A stretch of DNA of 64,000 bases. Source: Yponomeuta sedellus (taxonomy: Eukaryota; Arthropoda; Insecta; Lepidoptera; Yponomeutidae). The translations under genes were made by a program, and so were the position numbers. The notes beneath the pieces were generated by a model, which saw only the letters and a list, made by a program, of their open reading frames with translations, was not told the origin of the DNA and searched no databases. Within the stretch, counting starts at the first letter, position 1. The number at the start of each line of letters is the position of its first letter. Below, piece by piece: positions 10,524-19,912 of the stretch. Location: positions 14,889,062-14,953,061 of the forward strand of contig OW203731.1 in the NCBI GenBank assembly GCA_934045075.1, written 5' to 3'.

Positions 10524-10640
10524 TGAGTGTCTGAGGGGTTCAAATATCTCAACGCTTCAAGTTGTTAGACTGGTAATATAGGTTCATACTCTCTGTTTCT
10601 AAGAGAAGGCCTCTGAGCGCAGTGGAACGTATATAGGTAT
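10524..10640 (+). mobile_element. SINE-H 3' half
   Basis: Begins in the TCAAATATCTCAACGCTTCAAG block and runs through TACTCTCTGTTTCTAAGAGAAG to GCAGTGGAACGTATATAGG. The tRNA head is missing, so this copy is 5'-truncated. Confidence 0.6.
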
Positions 10641-11052
10641 GCTACATAAAATAGTTATAATGGCTACCAATATTGAATCAATTTTTTACGTCTTCCCACT
10701 TCAGTCCTGCAAGTTAACACTATTCCGGCGGCGGGCGACAAAAGTGGCGCGCGCGAAATTCTTCCTTTTCCCTCGCATTTGTTATGGAAACAATGTAAAT
10801 CAAATTCCCTTTGTATGTCACTCTCCGTACATTTCCTATTGTGCCGTTACTATTTCAATCTGGGCCTGTGGGAGCCTCGCTTGTATCAGCTGCCTACTCA
10901 ATAGGAGAGGCTCTTACAGAGGCAGGTGTTCTCTATGTCTTTATAAATATGGTTGCTTTGTAAAAGGGCCTGTTGGACCCAGTGAAATAATTGGAAATTT
11001 ATTGGGATTGATGAAAAAACCAATGCCTGTTCTCGTGAATATGTTGAGTTGA
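10639..11052 (+). other. Unassigned 137-codon open frame
   Basis: The longest frame in the window that I cannot tie to a known element. Its first codons lie in the end of a SINE-H copy, so the start is not credible. The later part is Cys-rich and hydrophobic in places, with a GSLACISC segment near residues 77-84 and a GPVGPSEIIG segment near 111-120. No domain recognised, no splice evidence. It could be chance, or a fragment of an unrecognised repeat. Confidence 0.12.
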
Positions 11053-11109
11053 TTTGTCATTATAATTGTTAACGCTTTTTAGGGTACCCTGCTTTTACAA
11101 GAAAAAGGG

Positions 11110-11195
11110 GAACCTTATAGGATAACCGGGGATGTTTCGGGTTCGATCCCCGGCCTGGTCAAACTAGGAAACGAACTTTTCTAGTTTTTTTTTTT
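11110..11195 (+). mobile_element. tRNA-derived SINE fragment (SINE-L)
   Basis: B box GGGTTCGATCCCCGG (11138-11152) followed by CTGGTCAAACTAGGAAACGA and ACTTTTCTAG, then a T10 run. It matches the better preserved copy at 31222-31322. Confidence 0.5.
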
Positions 11196-11337
11196 CAAGT
11201 ACTTAGTATAGGTCTGCCGAGATCTGTGTAATGTGTCCATGAATATTTATTTATTTATCCGTCCATCCGTATATCTATCTGTCAAGACCATTTATCTTGG
11301 AAACGCCTGTAAGTATAGAAATGAAAGGAGCCATATA

Positions 11338-11455
11338 CTTCACCAATCCGGACTTGGCACCCGTGTTGGAGTTTGACCTATATACCTTCCTCAGCTAAGA
11401 GACCCGTGCCCCTCGGTGGGGGCATAATGGATTGATGAAAATGATGATGACTCAG
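11338..11455 (+). mobile_element. 5S-SINE 3' end (variant subfamily)
   Basis: CACCAATCCGGACTTGG, AAGAGACCCGTGCCCCTCGG, then TGGGGGCATAATGGATTGATG and a GATGATGA tail. The CCTCGGTGGGGG form matches the variant copies at 13493 and 58105. Confidence 0.6.
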
Positions 11456-11632
11456 GTCTATACAGTCTCTTGTAGTTGTAAAAAACAAGCTTTAGGGTAA
11501 CGTAAGAAAAAGGATGCGGCCGTTTATGCCACAAAAATACGTATGCTTCGATACTCAAGGGAATAACCATTTGTAGGGTACTTTATATACGTTGATTTAG
11601 AACTATGAAATTTGGTAAGTACATATCTTATA

Positions 11633-11719
11633 TAGTTAGAATATTTTCGGGGCTTAATCGCGTAGTAATTTATTGCTATTTAATTACTACGCTATTAAGC
11701 CCCGAAAATATTCTAACTA
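11633..11719. repeat. Near-perfect hairpin, arms about 37 nt
   Basis: TAGTTAGAATATTTTCGGGG at 11633 pairs with CCCCGAAAATATTCTAACTA ending at 11719, and GCGTAGTAATT pairs with AATTACTACGC inside. Neither arm is shared with another family here. Origin unknown. Confidence 0.65.
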
Positions 11720-11811
11720 TGTGTACAAGTCGCGAAAGTTTAAAATATGTTAAATATCATATACTCAAAGTACAGCAAAAATGCTAAAAAATATACAATT
11801 GTTATTTTTTA

Positions 11812-11862
11812 ACGTCCCACAGCTAGAGCATAGGCTTTCTCTTAGAGAGAGACACTTGTAGT
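11812..11862 (-). mobile_element. SINE-H tail fragment
   Basis: ACGTCCCAC, then GCTTTCTCTTAGAGAGAGAC, matching the inverted 3' end of SINE-H. Confidence 0.4.
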
Positions 11863-12166
11863 TAAATTATAAAAAAATGTTACTGAACTATAACTGGATA
11901 AACTTGTTAGGCTTTTTGTGTCAATAATTTGTAGTACTTACGAAAGTTTTAGTTCACAAAAAAATTTCTTTGAAGTTTGAGAAAATCTCGGGAAGAAACT
12001 GCGAAAGTTGTTTCCGGAACGGCTATTTATAAATGTAAGTACCTACAAATTGGTTCAAAACCTTCGCTGGAAAAGTCCGACTCGCACTTGTCAAGTTCTA
12101 TGTTCAGTGTTTCATGTCCGCGTGGAACGGAATGGAAAAATTGCAACACTGAGAATCGCTGAAAAT
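11863..12166. other. No recognised feature
   Basis: Only AAAAGTCCGACTCGCACTTG near 12078 looks familiar, as a scrap of the TACGGAACCCT-type repeat. Confidence 0.4.
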
Positions 12167-12823
12167 GAGCTGTTTTCAGCACAAGTTCACAAATCAATTC
12201 ATAGATGGCGCTTACAGGCGTGGCCATAGAAGAACCAGAATCATCACCATCATCATCGGCCTACGATTGTCCACTGCTGGGCATAAGCCTCTCCCATTGC
12301 ACGCCACTGAGCACGGTCCTCGGCTACTCTCATCCAGCTCTTGCCAGCGGCCCTGCGAAGATCATCGCTCCACCGAGTCTGAGGACGTCCTACACTACGT
12401 TTACCGATCCGCGGTCTCAACTCAAGAACTCTTCTACCCCATCGGTTATCAGTTCTTCGGGTGAAACGGCCGGCCCACTGCCACTTCAGCATGCTAATTC
12501 GGTGGGCTATGTGGTGACTTTGGTTCTCTGTCGGATGACTTCGTTTCGAATTCGATCTTTCAGAGAAACCCCTAGCATAGCCCTTTCCATAGCACGCTGA
12601 GCGACTTTAAATTTGTGGATCAGCCCCACCTTGAGTGTCCACGTTTCGGCACCGTATGTCATGACGGGTAGGACGTACTGGAAGCATAGAAGAACCAGAA
12701 TACGGTTGTCAAAATTAATCTGCTCTGAGAGCGAAATTTTGCAGACGTGTCTCTGTTCTTGAATGGCCACGGCTGTAAGCGCCATCTATGAATTGATTGG
12801 TGAACTTGTGCTGAAAACGGTTC
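12167..12823. mobile_element. Long-TIR nonautonomous element interrupted by an RTE LINE
   Basis: The left terminus (12167-12228: GTTTTCAGCACAAG, AATTCATAGATGGCGCTTA) is the inverted copy of the right terminus (12763-12823). TIRs are about 60 bp. A second member is at 37185-37525 and a single end at 21488-21519. With the LINE (12242-12684) and one TSD copy removed, the element is roughly 200 bp, a MITE-like size. No clear TSD seen, so the superfamily is open. Confidence 0.6.
12242..12684 (-). mobile_element. 5'-truncated RTE-like LINE with 17-bp target-site duplication
   Basis: Direct CATAGAAGAACCAGAAT occurs at 12225-12241 and 12685-12701. The insert reads on the minus strand as the end of an RTE-type ORF, with tail GATGATGATGGTGATG at its left edge. 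Minus frames contain VLPVMTYGAETW, RAMERAMLGVSLKDR and WQWAGRFTRRTDNRW, then KRSVGRPQTRW, all in the C-terminal region after the RT core. The ORF is broken between 12492 and 12507 by a frame change. Confidence 0.8.
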
Positions 12824-13097
12824 GTTGTCTAATTTTGGATTCAACCTGAAGAAGCCATCCAATGTATGAATGAAATTACATGGTTTAGTTTTTATATTTT
12901 CAATTATAGTTATGCCTATTTTTATTCATTCACTGCTTTCGTGAAATGAAACTAGTTTGTAATTAATATTTAATAAATACTTTTCCTTCGAAACAGATCT
13001 TAATCAAGAACTTTAGGAGTTATTATAGAAACATTGCCAAGATAAGAACGCGAAAGAAAGTAAAAAATATTTTTATCGAATGAATTAAGTTACACGC

Positions 13098-13492
13098 ATG
13101 TGGATTTTTTTTGAAGCGCTCGTGGCCTAGGCAAACCGAGTGATTGGAATCAATCACTTGGTTAAGCAACAACAGGCGCGGTCAGGTACAGGATGGGTGA
13201 GCGTCCCGTGACTATCGCTAGTGGCATTGTTCCGAGCGCTTCCGTGCTTCGCAAGGCACTTTAAGCCGTTGGTGCCGGCTGTCATATAATAGCAGTCGTT
13301 AAGCCATGTCAGAGGCCTTATGGGCGGCTTGATAACTTCTGACAGTAAGGCCCGCAATTGTCTTACAATCCTCCACCAACCCGGACTTGGCCCCCGTTGT
13401 GGAGTATGGCCTAAATTCCTTCCTGCGGTGCAGGAAGAGACCCGTGCCCCAGCAGTGGGGACATACAAGGGTTGATAACGATGTGGATTTTT
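13098..13492 (+). mobile_element. 5S-SINE, full length with 12-bp target-site duplication
   Basis: Element about 13113-13480. Head GAAGCGCTCGTGGCCTAG, GGTTAAGCAACAACAGGCGC, GGTCAGGTACAGGATGGGTG; end CCCCAGCAGTGGGGACATAC, AAGGGTTGATAACG. ATGTGGATTTTT is directly repeated at 13098-13109 and 13481-13492. Confidence 0.8.
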
Positions 13493-13856
13493 CATTATCA
13501 TCATCTACCCATTATGTCCCCACTGAGGGGCACGGGTCTTTTCTGAGGACGGTATAGCCCATACTCCACCACGGGGGCCAAGTCCGGATTGGTTGAAGCT
13601 TGCAAGACTAGTGGCTGGTGTTACTGTCAGAAGTTTTCAAGCCGCCCTAAGGCCTCTGACTTAGCTTAACGATTGCCATCTATCGACGGCAGCCGGCGCC
13701 AACTGCTTAACGTGCCTTGTGAAGCACGGAAACGCTCGGAAAACGCCACTAGCGTTAGTCATAGACGGTCAGCCATCCATGCACTAAACGCGCCCTGTTT
13801 TGCTTAACCTTCGGGATCATTCAGGCAGCCGGGGCTACGAGGAATGGATGTGGATT
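13493..13856 (-). mobile_element. 5S-SINE variant subfamily, inserted at the same target
   Basis: On the minus strand: TAGCCCCGGCTGCC, then a 5S-like core GGTTAAGCAAAACAGGGCGC, GTTTAGTGCATGGATGGCTG and ACCG, then the common body and an end with CCCCTCAGTGGGGACATAAT and GGGTAGATGATGATAATG. The right flank repeats ATGTGGATT (13848-13856), also present at 13481-13489. The 5' part differs from the main subfamily and matches 58105-58451. Confidence 0.7.
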
Positions 13857-15345
13857 AATCATTATTAATTGCAACTTAAATTAAAACTACAGGTTACATT
13901 AAAATATTGCGAAGTTAGTCTTTTCTGGGAAGAAAATACCTACACTTGAATAACTATGAGTTAAACAAAATATTCCTACAGTTTTACCTCCCAATGGGTA
14001 TACATCGAGGATTCGAGAATTCTTTTCCGTTGAATAGAAATGTTTGAATGGGGAAATAATTTAAAAACCTATTTAGAGGCTAAAAAAATAATGAAATAAT
14101 GTTGTTGTTTTTCTTTTCGAGATTGTTGCAATGTTTAATCGAAAAGTGGCTACCAATTTTCCTCTGTATCTTCGAGAAAAAGAGGATGGTACCTACTTAT
14201 CGTATTATTACAGACATATTTATTTGATTGAAGGCTATTACTCGTTTGTTATGATAACTAAGCTAAACATGTTTAATATTTATAAACAATTGTGTTTGGG
14301 TTCTACGAGTATGTACACTAAGCATACACAAACATTCATTCTAATATATTACCCAACTTTTGTGTTTTTCTTTGTGGAAGCTTAAACCTATTATGCTTAT
14401 AAAAGAAAAATATTAATTTAGTTCAAAACAATTCACTATAAGATATGAACAGTAGCACATTAATAAAATGTTTTGTTGTTTTTTTATTTGCACTCTCTAT
14501 TTATTCTTTTTGAGTGAAGGAAGAATTTTTCCAGTCAGTTTCTGAACTAAGAATTCCGCTATGTAAATACTGTAGTGCTAGTGCTGTCTCTTCGAATTTC
14601 TGGGCAAAAAGCGTGACAGAAAGTTACTTAAGTATTTACTTACTGCAGTTCTCAATTCGGGAGCCGGCCATTAGGACCATATTCTTTCTTCTGGTTATGC
14701 AATAAAATGTTCTCTATCTTAGATAGATTGATGCCATAAAAAAATAGAACACCTACAAATTCTGCCTCAAAAAGCCCCTAAAATTACTATCAATGACACG
14801 CCCGACACGTTTTTCGATACGAATCATTAACAAAATGATAGCGGCCCGCATCCGCTCGATATAGGCTCTCGATTAATGAACTGTCACTGGCAAGCGCCTA
14901 TTGTTTCCTCTACGTACTCTCCTATGGCAGGTTTACTTTACTTCCCTGCTACACAGACTTCCCTGCTCACTTCAGTAGCAGGGGAGTAATTCTGCCGTAA
15001 GGAACTACTATGGCGGTTTCATTTTAATCCCCTATTGATGAATTGTGCAAGAAAATTTGAGAAATGATCTCGCTCGGGACTAACCAAATTAAGTTTTCTT
15101 ATTAAATCGTCATCATACTCTAAAATTTTAAAACTACGGATATGAAGTGACGATAAAAACAATATTAAAATATGACATACCACGGCAGAATAAGTGACAT
15201 GACGGCACAAGCCGCCTGTTTTTTGACACTTAAATGCCTAAATTTAATACCTAATTAATGTATTGAAGATAACGCGAATTGTGACTGTTATCGCGTCATT
15301 ATGCCACCTGTGTAAGATCTTATATTACAGTACCTATAGAGTAAA
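13857..15345. other. No recognised gene; one TLF scrap
   Basis: AT-rich. A TLF terminus, AAAAACCTATTTAGAGGC, lies at 14066-14083 with nothing of the unit beyond it. The 84-codon frame at 14131 has no recognisable domain. Confidence 0.45.
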
Positions 15346-15575
15346 GAAGCACTCGTGGTCTAGTGGAACCCAGTTATTGGAATCAATCACTTGGGTTAAG
15401 CAACAACAGCCGCGGTCAAGTACTGGATGGATAACCATCCCGTGACTACCACTAGTGGCATTTTTTTCCGAGCTTCCGTGTTTTGCGAAGCACTTTAAGC
15501 CGTTGGTGCCGGCTGTCATGTACTCGTTGTGGCAGTTATTAAGCCATGTCAGAGGCGTTACAAAGGGTTGTTATC
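15346..15575 (+). mobile_element. 5S-SINE with internal deletion
   Basis: The head and first half are intact (GAAGCACTCGTGG, GGTTAAGCAACAACAGCCGC, CCATCCCGTGACTACC). After CCATGTCAGAGGC it jumps straight to a degenerate AAAGGGTTGTTATC end, losing about 140 bp of body including CAGCAGTGGGGAC. Confidence 0.65.
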
Positions 15576-15764
15576 AATCAATAAAGTTTATGTTTGTTTC
15601 CAATAATGCATATTGATCTATGGATCGAAAACAATTGTAAAGGAATTATGTATTATTGTATGATGTATTTTTATTTTCTTCATCTTAAATCCTTTCACTC
15701 TTTTGCAGAGTTATATGTCTATTTATGATAATTTTCTAATATTACCAAATCAATCAAAATAGGT

Positions 15765-15866
15765 TCTTCTTCTTCAGGCTATATTAGTCCACTGCTGGAC
15801 ACAGCCCTCCCCTAATGAGCACCACAACGCAAGGTTGTGCCATCATTGGGGGGTAATGCCCAGAAT
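15765..15866 (-). mobile_element. RTE-like LINE 3' end fragment
   Basis: Minus strand reads GGGGAGGGCTGTGTCCAGCA, GTGGACTAATATAGCC, then a GAAGAAGAAG tail. The block before it matches the non-coding form at 17324-17490 and 37567-37804. Confidence 0.6.
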
Positions 15867-16519
15867 AGGTTATAACTTAACAATCCATTCGATATATTTT
15901 ACACATTGTATCAAAAATGGAAGTAACGTAACAGTAGCAAAGTAACAAGTAATGTAAACGGGGGATCATAGGCGAAATTACCTGTCTTTCACGGTTAGGG
16001 GGGTCTTTATGACATCCTACTACCACGTGTGTCGACCTGGGTTTTGACATGGGATAGTTATATGACATGGGTGTCTGGACATTATACGCATCAAAATAAC
16101 ACTATCTTGAATAAAAGTATCCTTCTGAATTCGAGTTCCAGCCGTACATTCTATCTGTCAGATGTATTTACGGGATATAAAGTGAAACAAATAATCATAC
16201 GCGTACTTGAAGAGTTGTGACAAATGCTGAACAATAATAAAAGCAATAGGCTTATTGAGGGGCGAATACGAAAATAATGAGGGCCTACTCCAGATTCAAC
16301 TGTGATTTATTTGCACAAGCTAGAAACGTACTAACTTTCGGTTACTATATTTCTGACATTTCTCTAAACATAGTTTCCATTAATTCAGTTTCTATGTAAC
16401 CAGAACCTTCAGTCACGAAATATCATTAACACGTCCGAAAACGCCGTCCCCCCTCCGTCTTCATACCTAACCAGATGTCCTTTCCCCACCTCGACTTAAG
16501 TTTCGTGATTTCGTCTGTC
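15867..16519. other. No recognised feature
   Basis: No shared repeat or credible frame found. Confidence 0.45.
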
Positions 16520-16558
16520 CTTGTTTTTTTGTCTACCATAGGGTAGACAAAAAACAAG
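16520..16558. repeat. Hairpin with poly-T/poly-A arms
   Basis: CTTGTTTTTTTGTCTACC pairs with GGTAGACAAAAAACAAG across a 4-nt loop; one T is unpaired. Confidence 0.6.
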
Positions 16559-16582
16559 TGTTTGCAAGTGACAACAGAGAAA

Positions 16583-16647
16583 GCCTTCTTAATGTGATTG
16601 ACACTTGTCAACAAGTGATTGACAAGTGTCAATCACATTAAGAAGGC
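16583..16647. repeat. Perfect 29-bp hairpin
   Basis: GCCTTCTTAATGTGATTGAC plus ACTTGTCAA at 16583-16611 is the exact reverse complement of 16619-16647, with a 7-nt loop. It lies 24 bp after another hairpin. No match elsewhere in the window. Confidence 0.75.
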
Positions 16648-17308
16648 TGCAGGGGGACAATGGACGAGATTGGCAGAGGACCAGCAGGGTTGGCGTGACG
16701 GTTAAGATTCCTAAGGCCAACAGTACACATCTTTCATGGACTGTATAGATAGAAGTCTACTATATTTCTACTACCGTACATTTCAGTTTCATGTACAACA
16801 CTTTCCCCATTCCTACGTATTTATTTGGGTACAAGATTTACTAGAATTTCCTCAATTAGACTAATGTACACTAATGTGCACATCAAATGTACACAAAAAA
16901 TAAACACAAATACAAACTCACCATATATTTAATGAGTCATTACCACTTAATAACTGAATGCATGCATAAATTTAATTGGCGCAGCACAAGTATTGAATAT
17001 AATATTATTTATTCGAATCCAAAACCTGTTGTTAAATTACATACTAGAAAATGCTGGTTTTCAATCAAAAGATAGATATAGAACACTTACACGTTTTACC
17101 TAGTGTACGACAAATAATATTTTTTTATTTATTCAAGAAACCATTTGTAACTAATTCTTCTGACTATGCATGTAAATATTTAAAATAAAATAGTTACAAT
17201 AAATGGTATTTAAGATGAATTGAAGAATATAATTGGTTCTACATCAAGTAACACGTGTAAATCTATATTATTTTATAATAGAATATTTTTATGACAAATA
17301 GTAATTGC
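16648..17308. other. No recognised feature
   Basis: Very AT-rich from 16750 on; no repeats shared with the rest of the window. Confidence 0.45.
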
Positions 17309-17505
17309 ACGTCAAACTAGGGGGGTGGGCAGCAGCGCCCCCTGCAGTACAATTCCACCGAACTGCGATCCCCAACCCGCATGCCCAGCGTGGGGATTAT
17401 GCGCATTACCCCCTATGACAGCACAACGTGGCGCTCTTTAGGGGAGGGCTTTGTCCAGCAGTGGACTAGTATAGCCTGACGACGACGACAACGTCAAACT
17501 AGGGG
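17309..17505 (+). mobile_element. Short LINE-end retroposon with perfect 15-bp target-site duplication
   Basis: ACGTCAAACTAGGGG is repeated exactly at 17309-17323 and 17491-17505. The 167-bp insert contains CAGCGCCCCCTGCAGTACAA, GGGGATTATGCGCATTACCC, then the RTE-type end TTTGTCCAGCAGTGGACTAG, TATAGCCTGACGACGACGA. Its body is not the RTE coding end but the same block as 37567-37804, so a separate retroposon sharing the LINE tail is possible. Confidence 0.75.
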
Positions 17506-17860
17506 CCCAAAAACAACGAATAGTAAAACTTACTCCGGTTGCTTAGCGACCCGAAGTAGGTCTTGGCCTTCAATACGAGAAGTCACTAGAGACAAGAGGT
17601 CTCTAGTATATGCAAATAGTGTTTCTGTTGTGAACTGGGAAAATAAATAAATTCCAGTTTACTTGTGTGTGTACTTTCAATTTGTTGGTTTGCATATTTT
17701 GCATATTTCATTTGATTTATGTCGTAGTCATAATAATATATTATTATTATTTATTAGCTACTCCAACAGTATTTGCACATTTTATTTAAAAACTACTTAT
17801 TCTAATGTACATCTACTTATTCAGTGTGATACATGAAAACGACTCGGCAAACGTAGTGTA
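17506..17860. other. No recognised feature
   Basis: Contains a run of mixed TTATTA near 17735-17755 and nothing else recognisable. Confidence 0.4.
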
Positions 17861-18008
17861 GGACGCCCTCCGAACAGGTGGGATGACGATCTGCAAAAAA
17901 CTGCAGGCAGATGCCGGATGCGGCACGCTGAAGACAGGGTGCTATGGCGCGATTAGGGAAGGGCTGTGTCCAGCAGTGGACTAGTACAGCCTGACGACGA
18001 CAACGACG
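17861..18008 (+). mobile_element. RTE-like LINE 3' fragment
   Basis: Plus-strand translation gives RWDDDLQKTAGRCRMRHAED followed by RVLWRD, which is the RTE C-terminus seen at 43187. It ends GTCCAGCAGTGGACTAGTAC and GACGACGACAACGACG. Confidence 0.65.
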
Positions 18009-18615
18009 ATATGTTTACAGGAGTATACAACTTTATTATTAAATTGTGCTACAGTATATATGCAATAGGTGATTAACATATAAATTACCGAGTGTGTACC
18101 TAATTTTCTTTGGCGTAACCCAAATTGGATGTTAAACCCTTCGAGAAGAGTTACTCCGAATAGGTTAGTTGCAAAAGTAACGTGAGATTTTGACCAGTTG
18201 TCACGTGACAAGCTTACAATGGTTTCTAAGTAGAGCTCCAAACTACGTTAAATTGATTTCTTGCACATTTAACGGCAATGCGCATTAAATTCTACGAATC
18301 TCGAGCGGTTGAATTGTCTCTTTTCGTTGCTCGATTTGCCTGTGTTCTGCTCTGAGAGTCAATTACTGGGTGAATCACACAACATATTTTGTTTTTACAT
18401 TGAGCATAGAGTTTGGATCCAGGCAGAGGTGGCAATTTTAGTATGTTAGTGGATAACATAGTAGCATTGAAAGTAGTTATGTTTTTTTACACGTACTTTA
18501 CACATAGATACTTTTCCAACTTGTAGGTATACAACTTTTTTTAGCCGCCATTTTGTTTAGGCGGTAAATATGACAGTTGTTGCATGAAAATTACTTTGTG
18601 TAGATACAGCAAATT
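18009..18615. other. No recognised feature
   Basis: No shared repeat found. A short hairpin (CCGCCATTTTGTTTAGGCGG, 18545-18564) sits just upstream of the transposase remnant. Confidence 0.4.
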
Positions 18616-18618
18616 TAT

Positions 18619-19085
18619 TATGGAGCGTTTTACGACAGAACAACGTGTTTTAATTATGCAACCCAATCACGTATTGCGGAAACTCTGAGAAAATTGCGGC
18701 CTATGAGTGACGAAGCTTATTTCGACCTCAGCGGATTTGTTAATAAACAAAATTCTCGCAATTGGGGGGAAGAACAACCTTCTTTGATCCACGAACGACC
18801 ACTGCATCCTCGTCGAGTAACAGTTTGGTGTGGAATTTGGTCAGGAGGGGTAAATGGGCCTTATTTCTTTGAAGATGCTATGGGTGATGTTTTTTTGCCA
18901 GTGATCTTTATTAGGGTACATTTGATTGTATGCTTTTACGCGGGAAAAGAAAGGTTTGCACTTAAGAATATTACGAACACTAATGTTTACAGAGATAGGC
19001 GAGCCTATCTCTGTGAACGATTGTTTCTAGCAAACCTGGGGAGTCGGTGTGGAGGTGTACTGTCACCTGAAAACCTAACATAATG
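18619..19085 (+). pseudogene. Internally deleted Tc1/mariner-type transposase
   Basis: ATG at 18619 opens MERFTTEQRVLIM, the usual N-terminus of this transposase group, then the frame breaks. A second frame (18694-19083) resumes at MSDEAYFDLSGFVNKQN, which holds the first catalytic Asp, and continues through WGEEQPSLIHERPLHPRRVT and VWCGIWSGGVNGPYFFED. Beyond that the protein is unrelated or scrambled and the second and third catalytic acids are missing. Between the two parts about 100 codons, including the DNA-binding domain, are gone. Not active. Confidence 0.75.
18985..19018. repeat. 16-bp hairpin in the transposase remnant
   Basis: GTTTACAGAGATAGGC pairs with GCCTATCTCTGTGAAC over a 2-nt turn, one mismatch. 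It falls where the transposase similarity ends. Confidence 0.5.
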
Positions 19086-19639
19086 CAATCGTAGTCCATC
19101 CATTTCAAACGTTTATTTTCGCAACTGCAATTCAATTCAGTAACGTCTAAGAACTCGCAGCTGTCGGCGATTTATCTGATTTCTCGGGATTTTCATATCG
19201 AATCATTATTCCGCTTTAAGACTGTATATTTAACGTTCAATTTTATTGTCCAATTGAGTTCCACACGCCAGCTTATCTCCTATTTATTGTGGGATAAAAG
19301 CGAGAATTGAATAAAGATGAAGCTTAAACTCTGCTAGGGCTTGCGATCGTGATGCTCATTTGTTGTGAAATGTTTGTATTAAATAACAAGATAGCCTCAG
19401 CTTAGCCTAGCTTTTAACGAGGATTGAGTTACCATAATGTTATTGTCTTACGTCAATTTGGTAGCAAGTTTCTTATTCTATACTTAGGCTCGGATTTTAT
19501 TTTATACAATAATTGTCTGCGACCCCATCTTATAATACAAAAAAGTGCCACAAATACACCTAAGTTTCATTCACAATGTCAAAGTAAATTGAAAATATAA
19601 ACAAATAAACGTCTCTAATTTCTTTCTTGTCTCCGTCTA
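19086..19639. other. No recognised feature
   Basis: No shared repeat or credible frame. Confidence 0.4.
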
Positions 19640-19695
19640 TGATTGCCTGGAAGAAATTGCTTTTAGTAATTAGGCCACCGATTGTTCTATCGATC
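19640..19695 (+). repeat. LINE 3'-end scrap
   Basis: TGCCTGGAAGAAATTGCTTT and AGTAATTAGGCCACCGATTG resemble the block at 5845 and 40378. Confidence 0.3.
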
Positions 19696-19699
19696 GTTT

Positions 19700-19912
19700 G
19701 ATATCAACTTTTGTATCTATATCCAAACTACCGGAGCACGCGTCTCTTATCTCTCTAAAGGTTAGGCTATACTCCACCACGAGGGCCTAGTCCGAGTTGG
19801 TAGAGGATTGTAAAACAGTGGCGGGCCTTACTGTCAGAATTGATCAAGCCACCCATAAGGCCTCAGACATGGCTTAGCGACTGCCATTACATGACAGCCG
19901 GCACCAACAATT
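19700..19912 (-). mobile_element. 5S-SINE, 5'-truncated and diverged
   Basis: Minus strand: GTTGGTGCCGGCTGTCATG, GGCAGTCGCTAAGCCATGTC, TGAGGCC, then CACTGTTTTACAATCC and CAACTCGGACTAGG. The terminal CAGCAGTGGGG is mutated beyond recognition. Confidence 0.55.

Noticed and set aside
10259..10552. Frames of 60-116 codons in 5S-SINEs (also 13154, 39548, 45611, 47619 and 56280) with CWG..L..RK or YVPTAGARVSSC
   Set aside because: Recur in every SINE copy because of shared DNA; interrupted at different places and have no start in common.
12253..12785. Two separate genes from the two minus-strand frames
   Set aside because: They are parts of one RTE ORF split by a frame change; the N-terminal residues of the upstream frame come from flanking DNA.
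14131..14385. An 84-codon frame with aromatic-rich C-terminus
   Set aside because: AT-rich composition alone explains it; no domain, no splice or promoter signal recognised.
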